DNA of 64,000 nucleotides from Streptomyces tubercidicus (GTDB lineage: Bacteria > Actinomycetota > Actinomycetes > Streptomycetales > Streptomycetaceae), in assembly GCF_027497495.1 (NCBI RefSeq), contig NZ_CP114205.1, positions 5,084,001 to 5,148,000 of the forward strand. Reading direction: 5' to 3'. The notes under the pieces were generated by a model. That model was not told the DNA's origin and did no database searches. It was given only the letters and a program-made list of their open reading frames with translations. Positions 16,506 through 24,676 of this stretch are shown piece by piece. A program made the position numbers and the translations under genes. The stretch's first letter is position 1. Every line of letters starts with the position of its first letter.

Positions 16506-16641
16506 CGGCACCGGCTCGATCCAAGCCCCCGGGCCCAACCATCGTCGCTACGAGCGACCACTTGCCGCGAGGCGAGCATGGCGGGTCGGTGCCGCTAGCT
16601 TACGAAGAGGCCCACGTCACCCGGTGACGTGGGCCTCTTCG
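16506..16641 (+). ncRNA. Candidate small RNA with terminal 18-bp terminator hairpin
   Basis: In the gap between helD and the malic enzyme gene, a possible promoter (TTCGCT at 16472, 16-nt spacer, TAGCCT at 16494) precedes a compact foldable unit. CGGCACCG (16506-16513) pairs with CGGTGCCG (16587-16594), enclosing hairpins GTCGCT/AGCGAC (16544-16558) and CTTGCC-GCGA-GGCGAG (16561-16576, GNRA tetraloop). A perfect 18-bp stem with a 3-nt loop (16603-16641) then acts as terminator. No start codon or RBS is evident. Predicted transcript ~135 nt. From sequence alone its target is unknown; it could also be a leader that is terminated before malic enzyme. Confidence 0.55.
16603..16641. terminator. 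Perfect 18-bp hairpin terminator
   Basis: CGAAGAGGCCCACGTCAC (16603-16620) pairs with 16624-16641 around CCG. It is symmetrical and could stop transcription from either side. The following 16642-16886 stretch holds the malic enzyme upstream region, with an AT-rich patch near 16738-16760 but no confidently assignable promoter. Confidence 0.8.
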
Positions 16642-16886
16642 CTGTGAACTGTCCGATCCTGCGACCTGTTCGCCGTGGCCGGTTTGTTTCGGTCTCCTCG
16701 CCGGGCCGCTTGGTCGGCAGCACTTTGTCGCCGCCGCGATATCTCGTATTGTGAAACTCGCTTTCCGAAGTGGTCGCGGCCCGCGAACAAAACGTTCTCA
16801 ATGCCGGGTGGCTACCGCGTACTCCGCGGTAGGTGCGACGATCGGACGGCAATCCAGCGACACGGTGAAAGCAGAGGAAGTCGGCC

Positions 16887-18320
16887 ATGGCAACGGCGCC
16901 CAGCGTCTCCTACTCGATGACGGTCCGGCTGGAGGTGCCCGCGAGCGGAACCGCGGTCTCCCAGCTCACCACGGCCGTCGAGTCCCACGGAGGCTCGGTG
17001 ACCGGCCTCGACGTCACTGCGTCCGGGCACGAAAAGCTCCGCATCGACGTCACCATCGCGGCGAGCTCCACGGCCCACGCCGACGAGATCGTCTCCCAGC
17101 TGCGCACCATCGAGGGCGTCTCGCTCGGCAAGGTCTCCGACCGAACGTTCCTGATGCACCTCGGCGGCAAGATCGAGATGTCGTCGAAGCACCCCATCCG
17201 CAACCGTGACGACCTCTCGATGATCTACACCCCCGGTGTCGCCCGGGTCTGCCAGGCCATCGCCGACAACCCCGAGGACGCCCGCCGCCTGACGATCAAG
17301 CGCAACAGCGTCGCGGTCGTCACCGACGGCTCCGCCGTCCTCGGCCTCGGCAACATCGGCCCCAAGGCCGCACTGCCCGTCATGGAGGGCAAGGCGGCCC
17401 TCTTCAAGCGCTTCGCCGGCATCGACGCCTGGCCGCTGTGCCTGGACACCCAGGACACCGACGCCATCGTGGAGATCGTCAAGGCCATCGCGCCGGGCTT
17501 CGCCGGGATCAACCTGGAGGACATCTCCGCCCCCCGCTGCTTCGAGATCGAGGCGCGGCTGCGCGAGGCCCTGGACATCCCGGTCTTCCACGACGACCAG
17601 CACGGCACCGCCATCGTGGTGCTCGCCGCGCTCACCAACGCGCTGCGCGTCGTCGACAAGAAGATCGACGACGTCCGGGTCGTGATGTCCGGCGCCGGTG
17701 CGGCCGGTACCGCCATCCTCAAACTGCTGATCGCGGCCGGTGTCCGGCACGCCGTCGTCGCCGACATCCACGGCGTGGTGCACGCCGGCCGTACCGACCT
17801 GGTCGGCGCCGCCCCCGACTCGCCGCTGCGCTGGATCGCCGACAACACCAACCCCGAGGGCGTCACCGGCACCCTCAAGGAGGCCGTGGTCGGCGCGGAC
17901 GTCTTCATCGGCGTCTCCGCGCCCAACGTCCTGGGCGGCGAGGACGTCGCGAAGATGGCCGAGGGCGCGATCGTCTTCGCCCTCGCCAACCCCGACCCCG
18001 AGGTCGACCCGGCCGTCGCCCGGCAGACCGCCGCCGTCGTGGCCACCGGCCGCTCCGACTTCCCCAACCAGATCAACAACGTCCTGGTGTTCCCGGGCGT
18101 CTTCCGTGGGCTCCTGGACGCCCACTCCCGTACGGTGAACACCGAGATGATGCTGGCCGCGGCCGGAGCCCTGGCGGACGTCGTCCTGGAGGACGAGGTC
18201 AACCCGAACTACATCATCCCCAGCGTCTTCAACGAGAAGGTCGCGGGCGCGGTGGCCGGAGCCGTCCGGGAGGCCGCGAAGAGCGGCGACCCGGCTGTGA
18301 CGGCTGCCACGGCGGTCTGA
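16887..18320 (+). CDS. NAD-dependent malic enzyme with N-terminal ACT domain
   Basis: 477 residues from ATG 16887 (RBS AGAGGAAG). Residues ~5-80 form an ACT-like regulatory domain (SYSMTVRLEVPASGTAVSQLTTAVESHGG). The malic domain follows (RNRDDLSMIYTPGVARVCQAIADNP, KGSAVLGLGNIG-type VTDGSAVLGLGNIGPKAALPVMEGKAALFKRF) and then the NAD-binding domain (RVVMSGAGAAGTAILKLLI). FHDDQHGTAIVVLAA carries the metal-binding Asp pair. It decarboxylates malate to pyruvate with NAD(P) reduction in the cytoplasm. Length and the ACT domain agree with the Streptomyces NAD-type enzyme. The gene is monocistronic before hupA. Confidence 0.94.
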   Translation: MATAPSVSYSMTVRLEVPASGTAVSQLTTAVESHGGSVTGLDVTASGHEKLRIDVTIAASSTAHADEIVSQLRTIEGVSLGKVSDRTFLMHLGGKIEMSSKHPIRNRDDLSMIYTPGVARVCQAIADNPEDARRLTIKRNSVAVVTDGSAVLGLGNIGPKAALPVMEGKAALFKRFAGIDAWPLCLDTQDTDAIVEIVKAIAPGFAGINLEDISAPRCFEIEARLREALDIPVFHDDQHGTAIVVLAALTNALRVVDKKIDDVRVVMSGAGAAGTAILKLLIAAGVRHAVVADIHGVVHAGRTDLVGAAPDSPLRWIADNTNPEGVTGTLKEAVVGADVFIGVSAPNVLGGEDVAKMAEGAIVFALANPDPEVDPAVARQTAAVVATGRSDFPNQINNVLVFPGVFRGLLDAHSRTVNTEMMLAAAGALADVVLEDEVNPNYIIPSVFNEKVAGAVAGAVREAAKSGDPAVTAATAV

Positions 18321-18627
18321 GTACGGCGCGTCGCTGGACACGCCGTCGTTGGGGCCCCCATAGGGTGGCGGGCAGCAAGCGACCGCCGCCCTGTGGGGCC
18401 GGCCCGGAGCGGGAATGATACGGAGCGTCACCACTAACGAGGCAGTGGCGCTTTTCGTGTGACCCTCCTGGGTGCCGGATTGGCTTTACCGCCGCAGGTG
18501 GGGGCAGGATGCGTAATCGGGCGCGAGGGTCTGGCACCAGACCCGGGTCCGGGGACTGTCCGAGGACCCTGGCAGCATCGGCTTCGATCTCACGCCTCAT
18601 TGGCAAGAAGAACACGGGAGTACAAAC

Positions 18628-18909
18628 ATGAACCGCAGTGAGCTGGTGGCCGCTCTGGCCGATCGCGCCGAGGTGACCCGCAAGGACGCCGACGCCGTTC
18701 TGGCCGCCCTCGCCGAGGTGACCGGCGAGGTCGTCGCCAAGGGCGACGAGAAGGTCACCATCCCCGGCTTCCTGACCTTCGAGCGCACCCACCGTGCCGC
18801 TCGCACCGCGCGCAACCCGCAGACCGGCGACCCGATCCAGATCCCGGCCGGCTACAGCGTGAAGGTCTCCGCGGGCTCCAAGCTCAAGGAAGCCGCCAAG
18901 GGTAAGTAA
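18628..18909 (+). CDS. hupA: Nucleoid-associated HU protein
   Basis: 93 residues, the size of the short Streptomyces HU. MNRSELVAALADRAEVTRKDADAVL, the Gly-Phe-Leu turn (IPGFLTFERTHRAARTARNPQTG) and the basic beta-arm end KLKEAAKGK are diagnostic. RBS GGGAG precedes ATG 18628. HU bends and compacts DNA as a dimer. It lacks the Lys-rich tail of the sporulation paralog HupS, so it is HupA. A ~300-bp upstream region and a strong terminator frame a single-gene unit. Confidence 0.96.
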   Translation: MNRSELVAALADRAEVTRKDADAVLAALAEVTGEVVAKGDEKVTIPGFLTFERTHRAARTARNPQTGDPIQIPAGYSVKVSAGSKLKEAAKGK

Positions 18910-18930
18910 GACCCTCAGCACGGCATAGCA

Positions 18931-18965
18931 AAAGGCGGCCATCCCTTCCAGGGGTGGCCGCCTTT
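18931..18965 (+). terminator. Intrinsic terminator of hupA
   Basis: AAAGGCGGCCATCCC (18931-18945) pairs with GGGGTGGCCGCCTTT (18951-18965), 15 pairs with one G-T wobble, around TTCCA. It lies 21 nt after the hupA stop. Confidence 0.85.
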
Positions 18966-18991
18966 CGCGTGCTTGCTTGCGTGCTTGCTCG

Positions 18992-19063
18992 TCCGGTCCG
19001 TCGCCCGGTCCGTCGTCCGGTCTGTGGTCCGGCCTGTCGCGCGGTTTCCGGCCCGGTCTCCGG
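18992..19063. repeat. Six degenerate tandem 12-bp repeats
   Basis: Units such as TCCGGTCCGTCG, CCCGGTCCGTCG and TCCGGTCTGTGG run from 18992 to 19063. A small GCTTGCTTGCGTGCTTGCT run precedes them at 18971-18989. The gap 18966-19365 holds no gene that I can support, only these repeats and low-complexity GC sequence. Confidence 0.75.
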
Positions 19064-19365
19064 CGTGGGGTGCGCGGGCTTTGCGCGCGGCGCGGGGGAG
19101 AGGGCGGGTGTGCGGGTGCGGTGCGGGCAGCCCGGGGCGACCGCGGGCCCGTCCTGTGCCCGCCAGGCGGCCTGTACCGCCCCGGGCGCGGCCGGGTCAG
19201 GTGAGGGGAAGGCCGTCCGTTCCGCGTCCGTCTGAGCGGCCGTCACGGCCGTACGGCGGGGCGGGCGCGAGGCGGGGCGCCCCGCCGCACCGCGACGGGC
19301 GACGGCAGCGGCGGCTCCCGTCGCTCCGCGCGACCCGGCCCGCGAGGCCCGGCGGCCCCGTCAGG

Positions 19366-20562
19366 TCACCGGGGGCCGCCGTCCCGCCCGTCGCACAGCG
19401 CGTGGTCGGCCAGGTCGGTGACGCCCCGGATCTGGCGCGCGGCGGTGCCGTGGTCCCCGGGGCGGCTGTGTGCGGAGACGGTGAGGGTGGTCCGCCCGTC
19501 CGGGGTCACGGCGGGCCACATCACGTAACCGAACCCGGTGCCGGCGTGCCCCCAGTACCCGCCGCCGCAGGACAGCGGTGTCCAGACGAGGCCGAGTCCG
19601 GCGCGGGTGCCCGGGGGGTCGCCGTGGTCGTCGGGGACATCGACCGTCCGCTGCATCTCCGCGAGCTGCGCGGGGGCCAGCAGCTTCCCGCGCAGCAGCG
19701 CGCCGAAGAACCTGCCGGTGTCCGCCGCCGTACTGATCATCGAGCCGTCGGCATCCCCGTCGAAGGGGAGGTAGGCGATCGTGGTGTCGGTCATCGGCCC
19801 GTCCGGCTCGAACTGCTGGTAGTTGCGGGCGTGCGGGCGCGGCAGGAACGGCCGGTTACCCGGGGTGAGGGTGTGGGTCAGCCGCAGCGGACGCAGAATG
19901 CGGCCCTGGACCTCCTGCTCCCAGGAGTGCCCCGTGACCGCCTTGATCACCATGCCGGCGAGGACGTAGTTGGTGTTGGAGTACTCCCAGCGCGCACCGG
20001 GGCGGAAGGCGGGCGGGTGCCGCAGGGCCAAGGCGACGCGCTGCTCGGAGGTATGGGCGGTCCAGCGGTGGTGGCGGTATCCGGCCGCGCCACCTTCCGG
20101 GACGACGTCCTTGATGTAGTCGGGCAGTCCGCTGGTGTGCCGGAGCAGCTGACCGAGGGTGATCCGGCGGCCGTCGTTGCCGTGGCCACGGACCACGCCC
20201 GGCAGCCAGGTGTCCACGGTGTCGGTGAGCGACAGCCGTCCCTCCCCGGCGAGCTGGAGCAGCACGGTCGCGACGAACGTCTTGGTGGTGCTGCCGATCC
20301 GCAGGTACCCGTCAGCGGGTACGGGCCGTCCCGTGGCGAGATCTCCGACGCCGCTGCGGACGGTGCGTAACCCCGCGGGTGAATCCCGTCTGGCTGAGAC
20401 GCCGGTGACTCCGGCGTCCCGTAGAGCGTCGGCGTCCCGTTGCAGACGGGAGGCGGGGGCGGCGGCCGCCGCCGCGGTGCCTGCGGGGAGAAGCGTGGCG
20501 AGGAGGGCGACGGAGAGGGTGGCCGCCGTCCGGCGGGCCCTCCGCAGTGGTGTGATCGACAT
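19366..20562 (-). CDS. Secreted serine hydrolase, class C beta-lactamase/D,D-carboxypeptidase family
   Basis: 398 residues from ATG 20562; an ATG 36 nt upstream is possible, and neither has a strong RBS. The signal peptide reads MSITPLRRARRTAATLSVALLATLLPAGTAAAAA. Catalytic motifs are SxxK (GSTTKTFVATVLLQLA), YxN (WEYSNTNYVLAGMVI) and HxG (YWGHAGTGFGYVMWP). These define the serine beta-lactamase class C/DD-peptidase family (S12). Homologues cleave D-Ala-D-Ala peptides or esters outside the cell; true beta-lactamase activity cannot be inferred. The gene stands alone downstream of murA on the same strand, 480 bp away. Confidence 0.88.
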   Translation of the reverse strand: MSITPLRRARRTAATLSVALLATLLPAGTAAAAAAPASRLQRDADALRDAGVTGVSARRDSPAGLRTVRSGVGDLATGRPVPADGYLRIGSTTKTFVATVLLQLAGEGRLSLTDTVDTWLPGVVRGHGNDGRRITLGQLLRHTSGLPDYIKDVVPEGGAAGYRHHRWTAHTSEQRVALALRHPPAFRPGARWEYSNTNYVLAGMVIKAVTGHSWEQEVQGRILRPLRLTHTLTPGNRPFLPRPHARNYQQFEPDGPMTDTTIAYLPFDGDADGSMISTAADTGRFFGALLRGKLLAPAQLAEMQRTVDVPDDHGDPPGTRAGLGLVWTPLSCGGGYWGHAGTGFGYVMWPAVTPDGRTTLTVSAHSRPGDHGTAARQIRGVTDLADHALCDGRDGGPR

Positions 20563-20824
20563 GCGGCCACGGTAGGAGCGGGCAGGTGCCAAGACCATAC
20601 GGCCTGCCCCAGGTTGGGGGTCGGGTTTTCCACCGTCCCCTGCCCGTACGGCCGTTGTCAGCGGGCGGCCTCGGCGAGCAGGAAGGGGCAGCCGGGCCCC
20701 GCCTTCTGTCGGCTTCTGCCCCTTGCCGGGCCGCGACTTCTGTCGGGCCTCCGCCTCTTGCAGCCCCTTGCTGGGCCGGGGCCTGCCGGAGGGGCCTGCC
20801 GGGCCGGAGCCTGCCGGGCCCCCG

Positions 20825-20871
20825 CCCCCGCCCCCTCCCCTCCCCCTTCGGGGGAGGGGAGGGGGCGGGGG
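20825..20871. repeat. Perfect 22-bp G/C hairpin with UUCG-type loop
   Basis: The arms 20825-20846 and 20850-20871 are perfectly complementary, almost purely C on one side and G on the other, with TTC between. In RNA this is a cUUCGg-capped helix. It lies in the 480-bp gap after murA and before the serine hydrolase gene (both leftward), where it can end murA transcription. The G-rich strand could also form a quadruplex. Confidence 0.9.
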
Positions 20872-20893
20872 AGGGTGTGCGGGTGGGGTGGGG

Positions 20894-21032
20894 GAGCGGC
20901 GGAACGCCGTCGGCCGCTCCCCGGTTGCGGAGCTGCGGAACGCCGCTGGCCGCCACCCGGTCGTGGAGTGGCGGCCAGACGGCTGTCAGCTGGGTCGCGG
21001 AGTGACGGAAGCCGTCGGCCCCCACCGCCCCG
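20894..21032. repeat. Four degenerate ~35-bp direct repeats after murA
   Basis: Units start with GAG at 20894, 20930, 20966 and 21000 and are 36, 36, 34 and 33 bp long. The first two share GCGGAACGCCG and nearby positions; the later two are more diverged. Each can fold back on itself. The array ends 10 bp from the murA stop. No gene is supported here. Confidence 0.65.
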
Positions 21033-21042
21033 CCGACACAGC

Positions 21043-22389
21043 TCAGTTGGGCAGTGCGCCGTTCGGCAGTTCGACGTCGGCGCCGAGTTCCACGAGCTTC
21101 TCCATGAAGTTCTCGTAGCCGCGGTTGATCAGGTCGATGCCGTGGACCCGGGACGTGCCCTGGGCCGCCAGTGCCGCGATCAGATACGAGAAGCCGCCGC
21201 GCAGGTCGGGGATGACCAGGTCGGAGCCCTGGAGCTTGGTGGGTCCGGAGACGACCGCGGAGTGCAGGAAGTTGCGCTGGCCGAAGCGGCAGGCGCTGCC
21301 GCCCAGGCATTCCCGGTAGAGCTGGATGTGCGCGCCCATCTGGTTGAGCGCGGAGGTGAAGCCGAGCCGGGACTCGTAGACCGTCTCGTGCACGATCGAC
21401 AGGCCCGATGCCTGGGTCAGCGCGACGACCAGCGGCTGCTGCCAGTCCGTCTGGAAGCCGGGGTGGACGTCGGTCTCCAGGGCGATGGCGTTGAGCAGGC
21501 CGCCCGGGTGCCAGAAGCGGATGCCCTCGTCCTCGATCTGGAAGGCGCCGCCGACCTTGCGGAAGGTGTTGAGGAAGGTCATCATCGACCGCTGCTGTGC
21601 GCCGCGGACGTAGATGTTGCCCTCGGTGGCCAGCGCCGCGGACGCCCAGGAGGCCGCCTCCAGGCGGTCCGGGAGGGCGCGGTGGGTGTAGCCGTCCAGC
21701 TTGTCCACACCGGTGATCCGGATCGTCCGGTCGGTGTCCATGGAGATGATCGCGCCCATCTTCTGCAGTACGCAGATGAGGTCCTCGATCTCCGGTTCCA
21801 CGGCGGCGTTCGACAGCTCGGTGACGCCCTCGGCCAGGACGGCGGTCAGCAGCACCTGCTCGGTCGAGCCGACCGACGGGTACGGCAGCCGGATCTTGGT
21901 GCCGCGCAGCCGGTGCGGGGCCTCCAGGTACTGCCCGTCGGCGCGCTTCTCGATCGTCGCGCCGAACTGGCGCAGCACGTCGAAGTGGAAGTCCACGGGC
22001 CGGCCGCCGATGTCGCAGCCGCCGAGGCCGGGGATGAAGGCGTGGCCGAGGCGGTGCAGCAGCGGGCCGCAGAACAGGATCGGGATCCGGGAGGAGCCCG
22101 CATGCGCATCGATGTCCGCGACGTTGGCGCTCTCGACGTGCGACGGGTCGAGGATCAGCTCGCCCGGCTCGTCACCCGGGCGCACCGTGACGCCGTGCAG
22201 CTGCAGCAGCCCGCGCACCACGCGTACGTCGCGGATATCGGGCACGTTGCGCAGTCGGCTGGGGCCGCTCCCGAGGAGGGCGGCGACCATGGCCTTGGGC
22301 ACAAGGTTCTTCGCGCCGCGAACCCGGATCTCGCCCTCCAGCGGGGTGCCGCCGTGGACAAGCAGTACGTCGTCAGTAGAGACGGTCAT
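21043..22389 (-). CDS. murA: UDP-N-acetylglucosamine 1-carboxyvinyltransferase
   Basis: 448 residues from ATG 22389. The EPSP-synthase-like double fold is clear: GTPLEGEIRVRGAKNLVPKAMVAALL (substrate Lys-Asn), GGCDIGGRPVDFHFDVLRQFGA, and PDLRGGFSYLIAALAAQGTSRVHGIDLINRGYENFMEKL at the end. The catalytic Cys is kept in LGGCDIGGRP, aligning with Cys115 of E. coli MurA, so natural fosfomycin resistance by Cys-to-Asp is not indicated. It catalyses the first committed step of peptidoglycan synthesis in the cytoplasm. It diverges from yqgE. Confidence 0.95.
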   Translation of the reverse strand: MTVSTDDVLLVHGGTPLEGEIRVRGAKNLVPKAMVAALLGSGPSRLRNVPDIRDVRVVRGLLQLHGVTVRPGDEPGELILDPSHVESANVADIDAHAGSSRIPILFCGPLLHRLGHAFIPGLGGCDIGGRPVDFHFDVLRQFGATIEKRADGQYLEAPHRLRGTKIRLPYPSVGSTEQVLLTAVLAEGVTELSNAAVEPEIEDLICVLQKMGAIISMDTDRTIRITGVDKLDGYTHRALPDRLEAASWASAALATEGNIYVRGAQQRSMMTFLNTFRKVGGAFQIEDEGIRFWHPGGLLNAIALETDVHPGFQTDWQQPLVVALTQASGLSIVHETVYESRLGFTSALNQMGAHIQLYRECLGGSACRFGQRNFLHSAVVSGPTKLQGSDLVIPDLRGGFSYLIAALAAQGTSRVHGIDLINRGYENFMEKLVELGADVELPNGALPN

Positions 22390-22685
22390 GGATCTCGCGT
22401 TCCTGGAGACGGGCAGGGGCCAAGCTGAAATGGTAAGGGCGCCGGAGGGGGTGTCCGTAGGCCCGTGCGGGCTTTCGCCATGTAATGGCTTTGTCACAAC
22501 ACGCTCCGCTACGATCAGTCTTTGCTCTGTAATCGCCTTTTGGGGGGATTGCCGGGGAATGTCGCCATTGGACGGCCCGGTGTCGAGGTTGTGCGCCGGT
22601 GCTGCCGCCGTACGCCCTGCCCTGCTCTCGCCCCGGTCCGGGCGTTGACTCCCCGCTCCGGGCAGAAGTGCGGGATCATGTGGCC

Positions 22686-23357
22686 ATGACCGAGGTGTCC
22701 TCGCTCACAGGGCGGCTACTTGTCGCGACGCCCGCGCTCGCCGATCCGAACTTCGACCGCGCGGTGGTGCTGCTCCTCGACCACGACGAGGAGGGCTCCC
22801 TCGGTGTGGTCCTGAACCGCCCCACCCCGGTCGGTGTCGCGGACATCCTCGCACCCTGGGCCGCACTGGCCGGTGAACCAGGGGTGGTCTTCCAGGGCGG
22901 ACCGGTCTCGCTGGACTCGGCGCTCGGGGTGGCGGTGGTGCCGGGCGGGATGTCCGGCGAGGGCGGGATCCCGTCGGTGGACGGTGGCGCCCGCCCCCAT
23001 GACGACGGTGCGGAGATGGCCGGTGCACCGGCCACGGACCGGACGGGCGTGCAGTCGGGTGACGAGCCGCTGGGCTGGCGCAGGGTGCACGGCGCGATCG
23101 GTCTGGTCGATCTGGAGGCACCTCCGGAACTCCTCGCGGCGGTGCTCGGCAGCCTGCGGATCTTCGCCGGGTACGCGGGCTGGGGGCCGGGCCAGTTGGA
23201 GGACGAACTGGTCGAGGGTGCCTGGTACGTCGTCGAGTCCGAGCCCGGGGATGTCTCCTCGCCCGACCCGGAGCAGCTGTGGCGCGCGGTGCTGCGTCGG
23301 CAGCGCAATGAGCTGGCCATGGTGGCCACCTACCCGGACGATCCGTCGTTGAACTGA
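22686..23357 (+). CDS. YqgE/AlgH family protein (UPF0301)
   Basis: 223 residues from ATG 22686; GTG 22680 two codons upstream is equally possible. Conserved family features are TGRLLVATPALADPNFDRAVVLLLDHDEEGSLGVVLNRPT, FQGGPVSLD, and FAGYAGWGPGQLEDELVEGAWYVV. Function is unknown in the family. A variable loop (residues ~90-130, GMSGEGGIPSVDGG...) is larger than in E. coli YqgE. It is divergent from murA over a ~300-bp gap whose GGCTTTGTCACAACACG...TACGAT patch may hold a promoter. Confidence 0.88.
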   Translation: MTEVSSLTGRLLVATPALADPNFDRAVVLLLDHDEEGSLGVVLNRPTPVGVADILAPWAALAGEPGVVFQGGPVSLDSALGVAVVPGGMSGEGGIPSVDGGARPHDDGAEMAGAPATDRTGVQSGDEPLGWRRVHGAIGLVDLEAPPELLAAVLGSLRIFAGYAGWGPGQLEDELVEGAWYVVESEPGDVSSPDPEQLWRAVLRRQRNELAMVATYPDDPSLN

Positions 23358-23583
23358 GTCCGTCGCCGAACTGGGCCCGTCGTGGCGCGTTTCGGAGCCG
23401 GGTGCGGTGCCCGGTGCGGGGCCTGGTGTGTGGCGGTGCCTGGCGCCAGATTTTGTTGACGACTTGATTATTGTGACGGCTCGGTCATGGGGCATTGTCG
23501 GTCCCCGTCGCTATGGTGCGGGATGACAGGGGACGGTGCGCGGCCGCGTCGGCGGGGCCGTGCTGGACAAACGGGGAGAGGCC

Positions 23584-24264
23584 ATGCACAGGCCGAGCGT
23601 GCCCGAGGATCTGGACCACCCGGAGCGCCTGTGGGCGCGTGCCGCGACGCTGGCCGTCGTGGCGGCCGCCGTGGACGACGGGGACGAATTCTCCTGGAGC
23701 GACCAGGGATTGCAGTGCTGGAACGTCGGCGGAAGCTACTGGTGGCGGCTGAAGATGTTCGAGGGCGGCCGGGCCCTGCTGTGCGGACAGGACTCCGACG
23801 GCAGTCACACGCACAGCGGAGGCCGGCAGATCGACTTCCTGGCCGGCGGCCCCGCGTGGCTGCCCTGGGAGGAGCTGCGGGAGGACGCCGCCGGCAATCT
23901 CTTCGGCTTCGTCTACTGGTGGCAGGACGGCGCCTGGGCCCGCGCCCCGTATCCCGAGAAGATGCCGGACGACGGCCTGGAGACGGCCATGAGCTGGGTC
24001 GCGCCCGGTGACGACGCGGTCAGGGACATCGCCGAGGACCTGGTGGCCCGCACCGAGACCGAGGTCGATGCCCTCGGGGTGGTGCGCGCCTTCCTCGCCG
24101 CCGCCGAGGCCCGCACGGTCGGCGCACCGGACATCGCCACCCTGCTCGACACGGTCTGCGGCCAGGACACCTGGTACGAGGTCCGGCCGGACGCCGCCCT
24201 GGCGTTCGCCACGGAACTGGGCCTGACGGCCGGGGCGCGGGGAGGGATGGCGGTGGCTTCGTAG
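23584..24264 (+). CDS. Conserved hypothetical protein
   Basis: 226 residues from ATG 23584 (RBS GGGGAGAGG). Not recognised by family. It is Trp-rich: WSDQGLQCWNVGGSYWWRLKMFEGGRALLCGQDSDGSHTH in the N-terminal half and FVYWWQDGAWARAPYPEKMPDDGL in the middle, followed by a helical C-terminus (AVRDIAEDLVARTETEVDALGVVRAFLAAAEA). There is no signal peptide or TM segment. Normal codon bias for the region and a clean RBS support a real gene. It sits between yqgE and the DUF3039 gene. Confidence 0.75.
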   Translation: MHRPSVPEDLDHPERLWARAATLAVVAAAVDDGDEFSWSDQGLQCWNVGGSYWWRLKMFEGGRALLCGQDSDGSHTHSGGRQIDFLAGGPAWLPWEELREDAAGNLFGFVYWWQDGAWARAPYPEKMPDDGLETAMSWVAPGDDAVRDIAEDLVARTETEVDALGVVRAFLAAAEARTVGAPDIATLLDTVCGQDTWYEVRPDAALAFATELGLTAGARGGMAVAS

Positions 24265-24382
24265 CGGCCTCGGGGGACCGCTGCCCGGGGTCGCCGCCGG
24301 GGGGCGGCCGCCGGTCCGGCGCTCCACCTGGTGGCGGGCCGACGCTCCCGGGTTGCGGCGCGCGTGAGTACCCTTGGCTGTT

Positions 24383-24676
24383 ATGAGCACTGTTGAGCCC
24401 GAGCGCGGGGCAGGTACGGGGACCCTCGTAGAGCCGACACCGCAGGTGTCGCACGGCGACGGCGACCACGAGCGCTTCGCCCATTACGTCCAGAAAGACA
24501 AGATCATGGCGAGCGCGCTCGACGGTACCCCCGTCGTGGCGCTGTGCGGCAAGGTCTGGGTTCCGGGTCGTGACCCGAAGAAGTACCCGGTCTGCCCCAT
24601 GTGCAAGGAGATCTTCGAGTCCATGGGCGCCGGTGGCGACAAGGACAAGGGCGGCAAGGACGGCGGCAAGAAGTAG
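24383..24676 (+). CDS. DUF3039 small zinc-ribbon-like protein
   Basis: 97 residues from ATG 24383; an in-frame start three codons earlier is possible. DUF3039 signature: ERFAHYVQKDKIMASALDGTPVVALCGKVWVPGRDPKKYPVCPMCKEIFE. Three Cys (CGK, CPMC) could bind a metal. The C-terminal tail is GDKDKGGKDGGKK. Function unknown; widely kept in actinobacteria. Confidence 0.88.
   Translation: MSTVEPERGAGTGTLVEPTPQVSHGDGDHERFAHYVQKDKIMASALDGTPVVALCGKVWVPGRDPKKYPVCPMCKEIFESMGAGGDKDKGGKDGGKK

Noticed and set aside
16484..16543. Pseudoknot-like riboswitch before malic enzyme
   Set aside because: GATGGTT (16484-16490) pairs with AACCATC (16537-16543), crossing the closing stem at 16506/16594. But 16484-16490 lies in the promoter of the proposed sRNA, and no known riboswitch consensus was recognised.
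21043..22389. Fosfomycin-resistant MurA
   Set aside because: The catalytic Cys is kept (GGCDIGGRP). The following Asp is at the next position and does not replace it.
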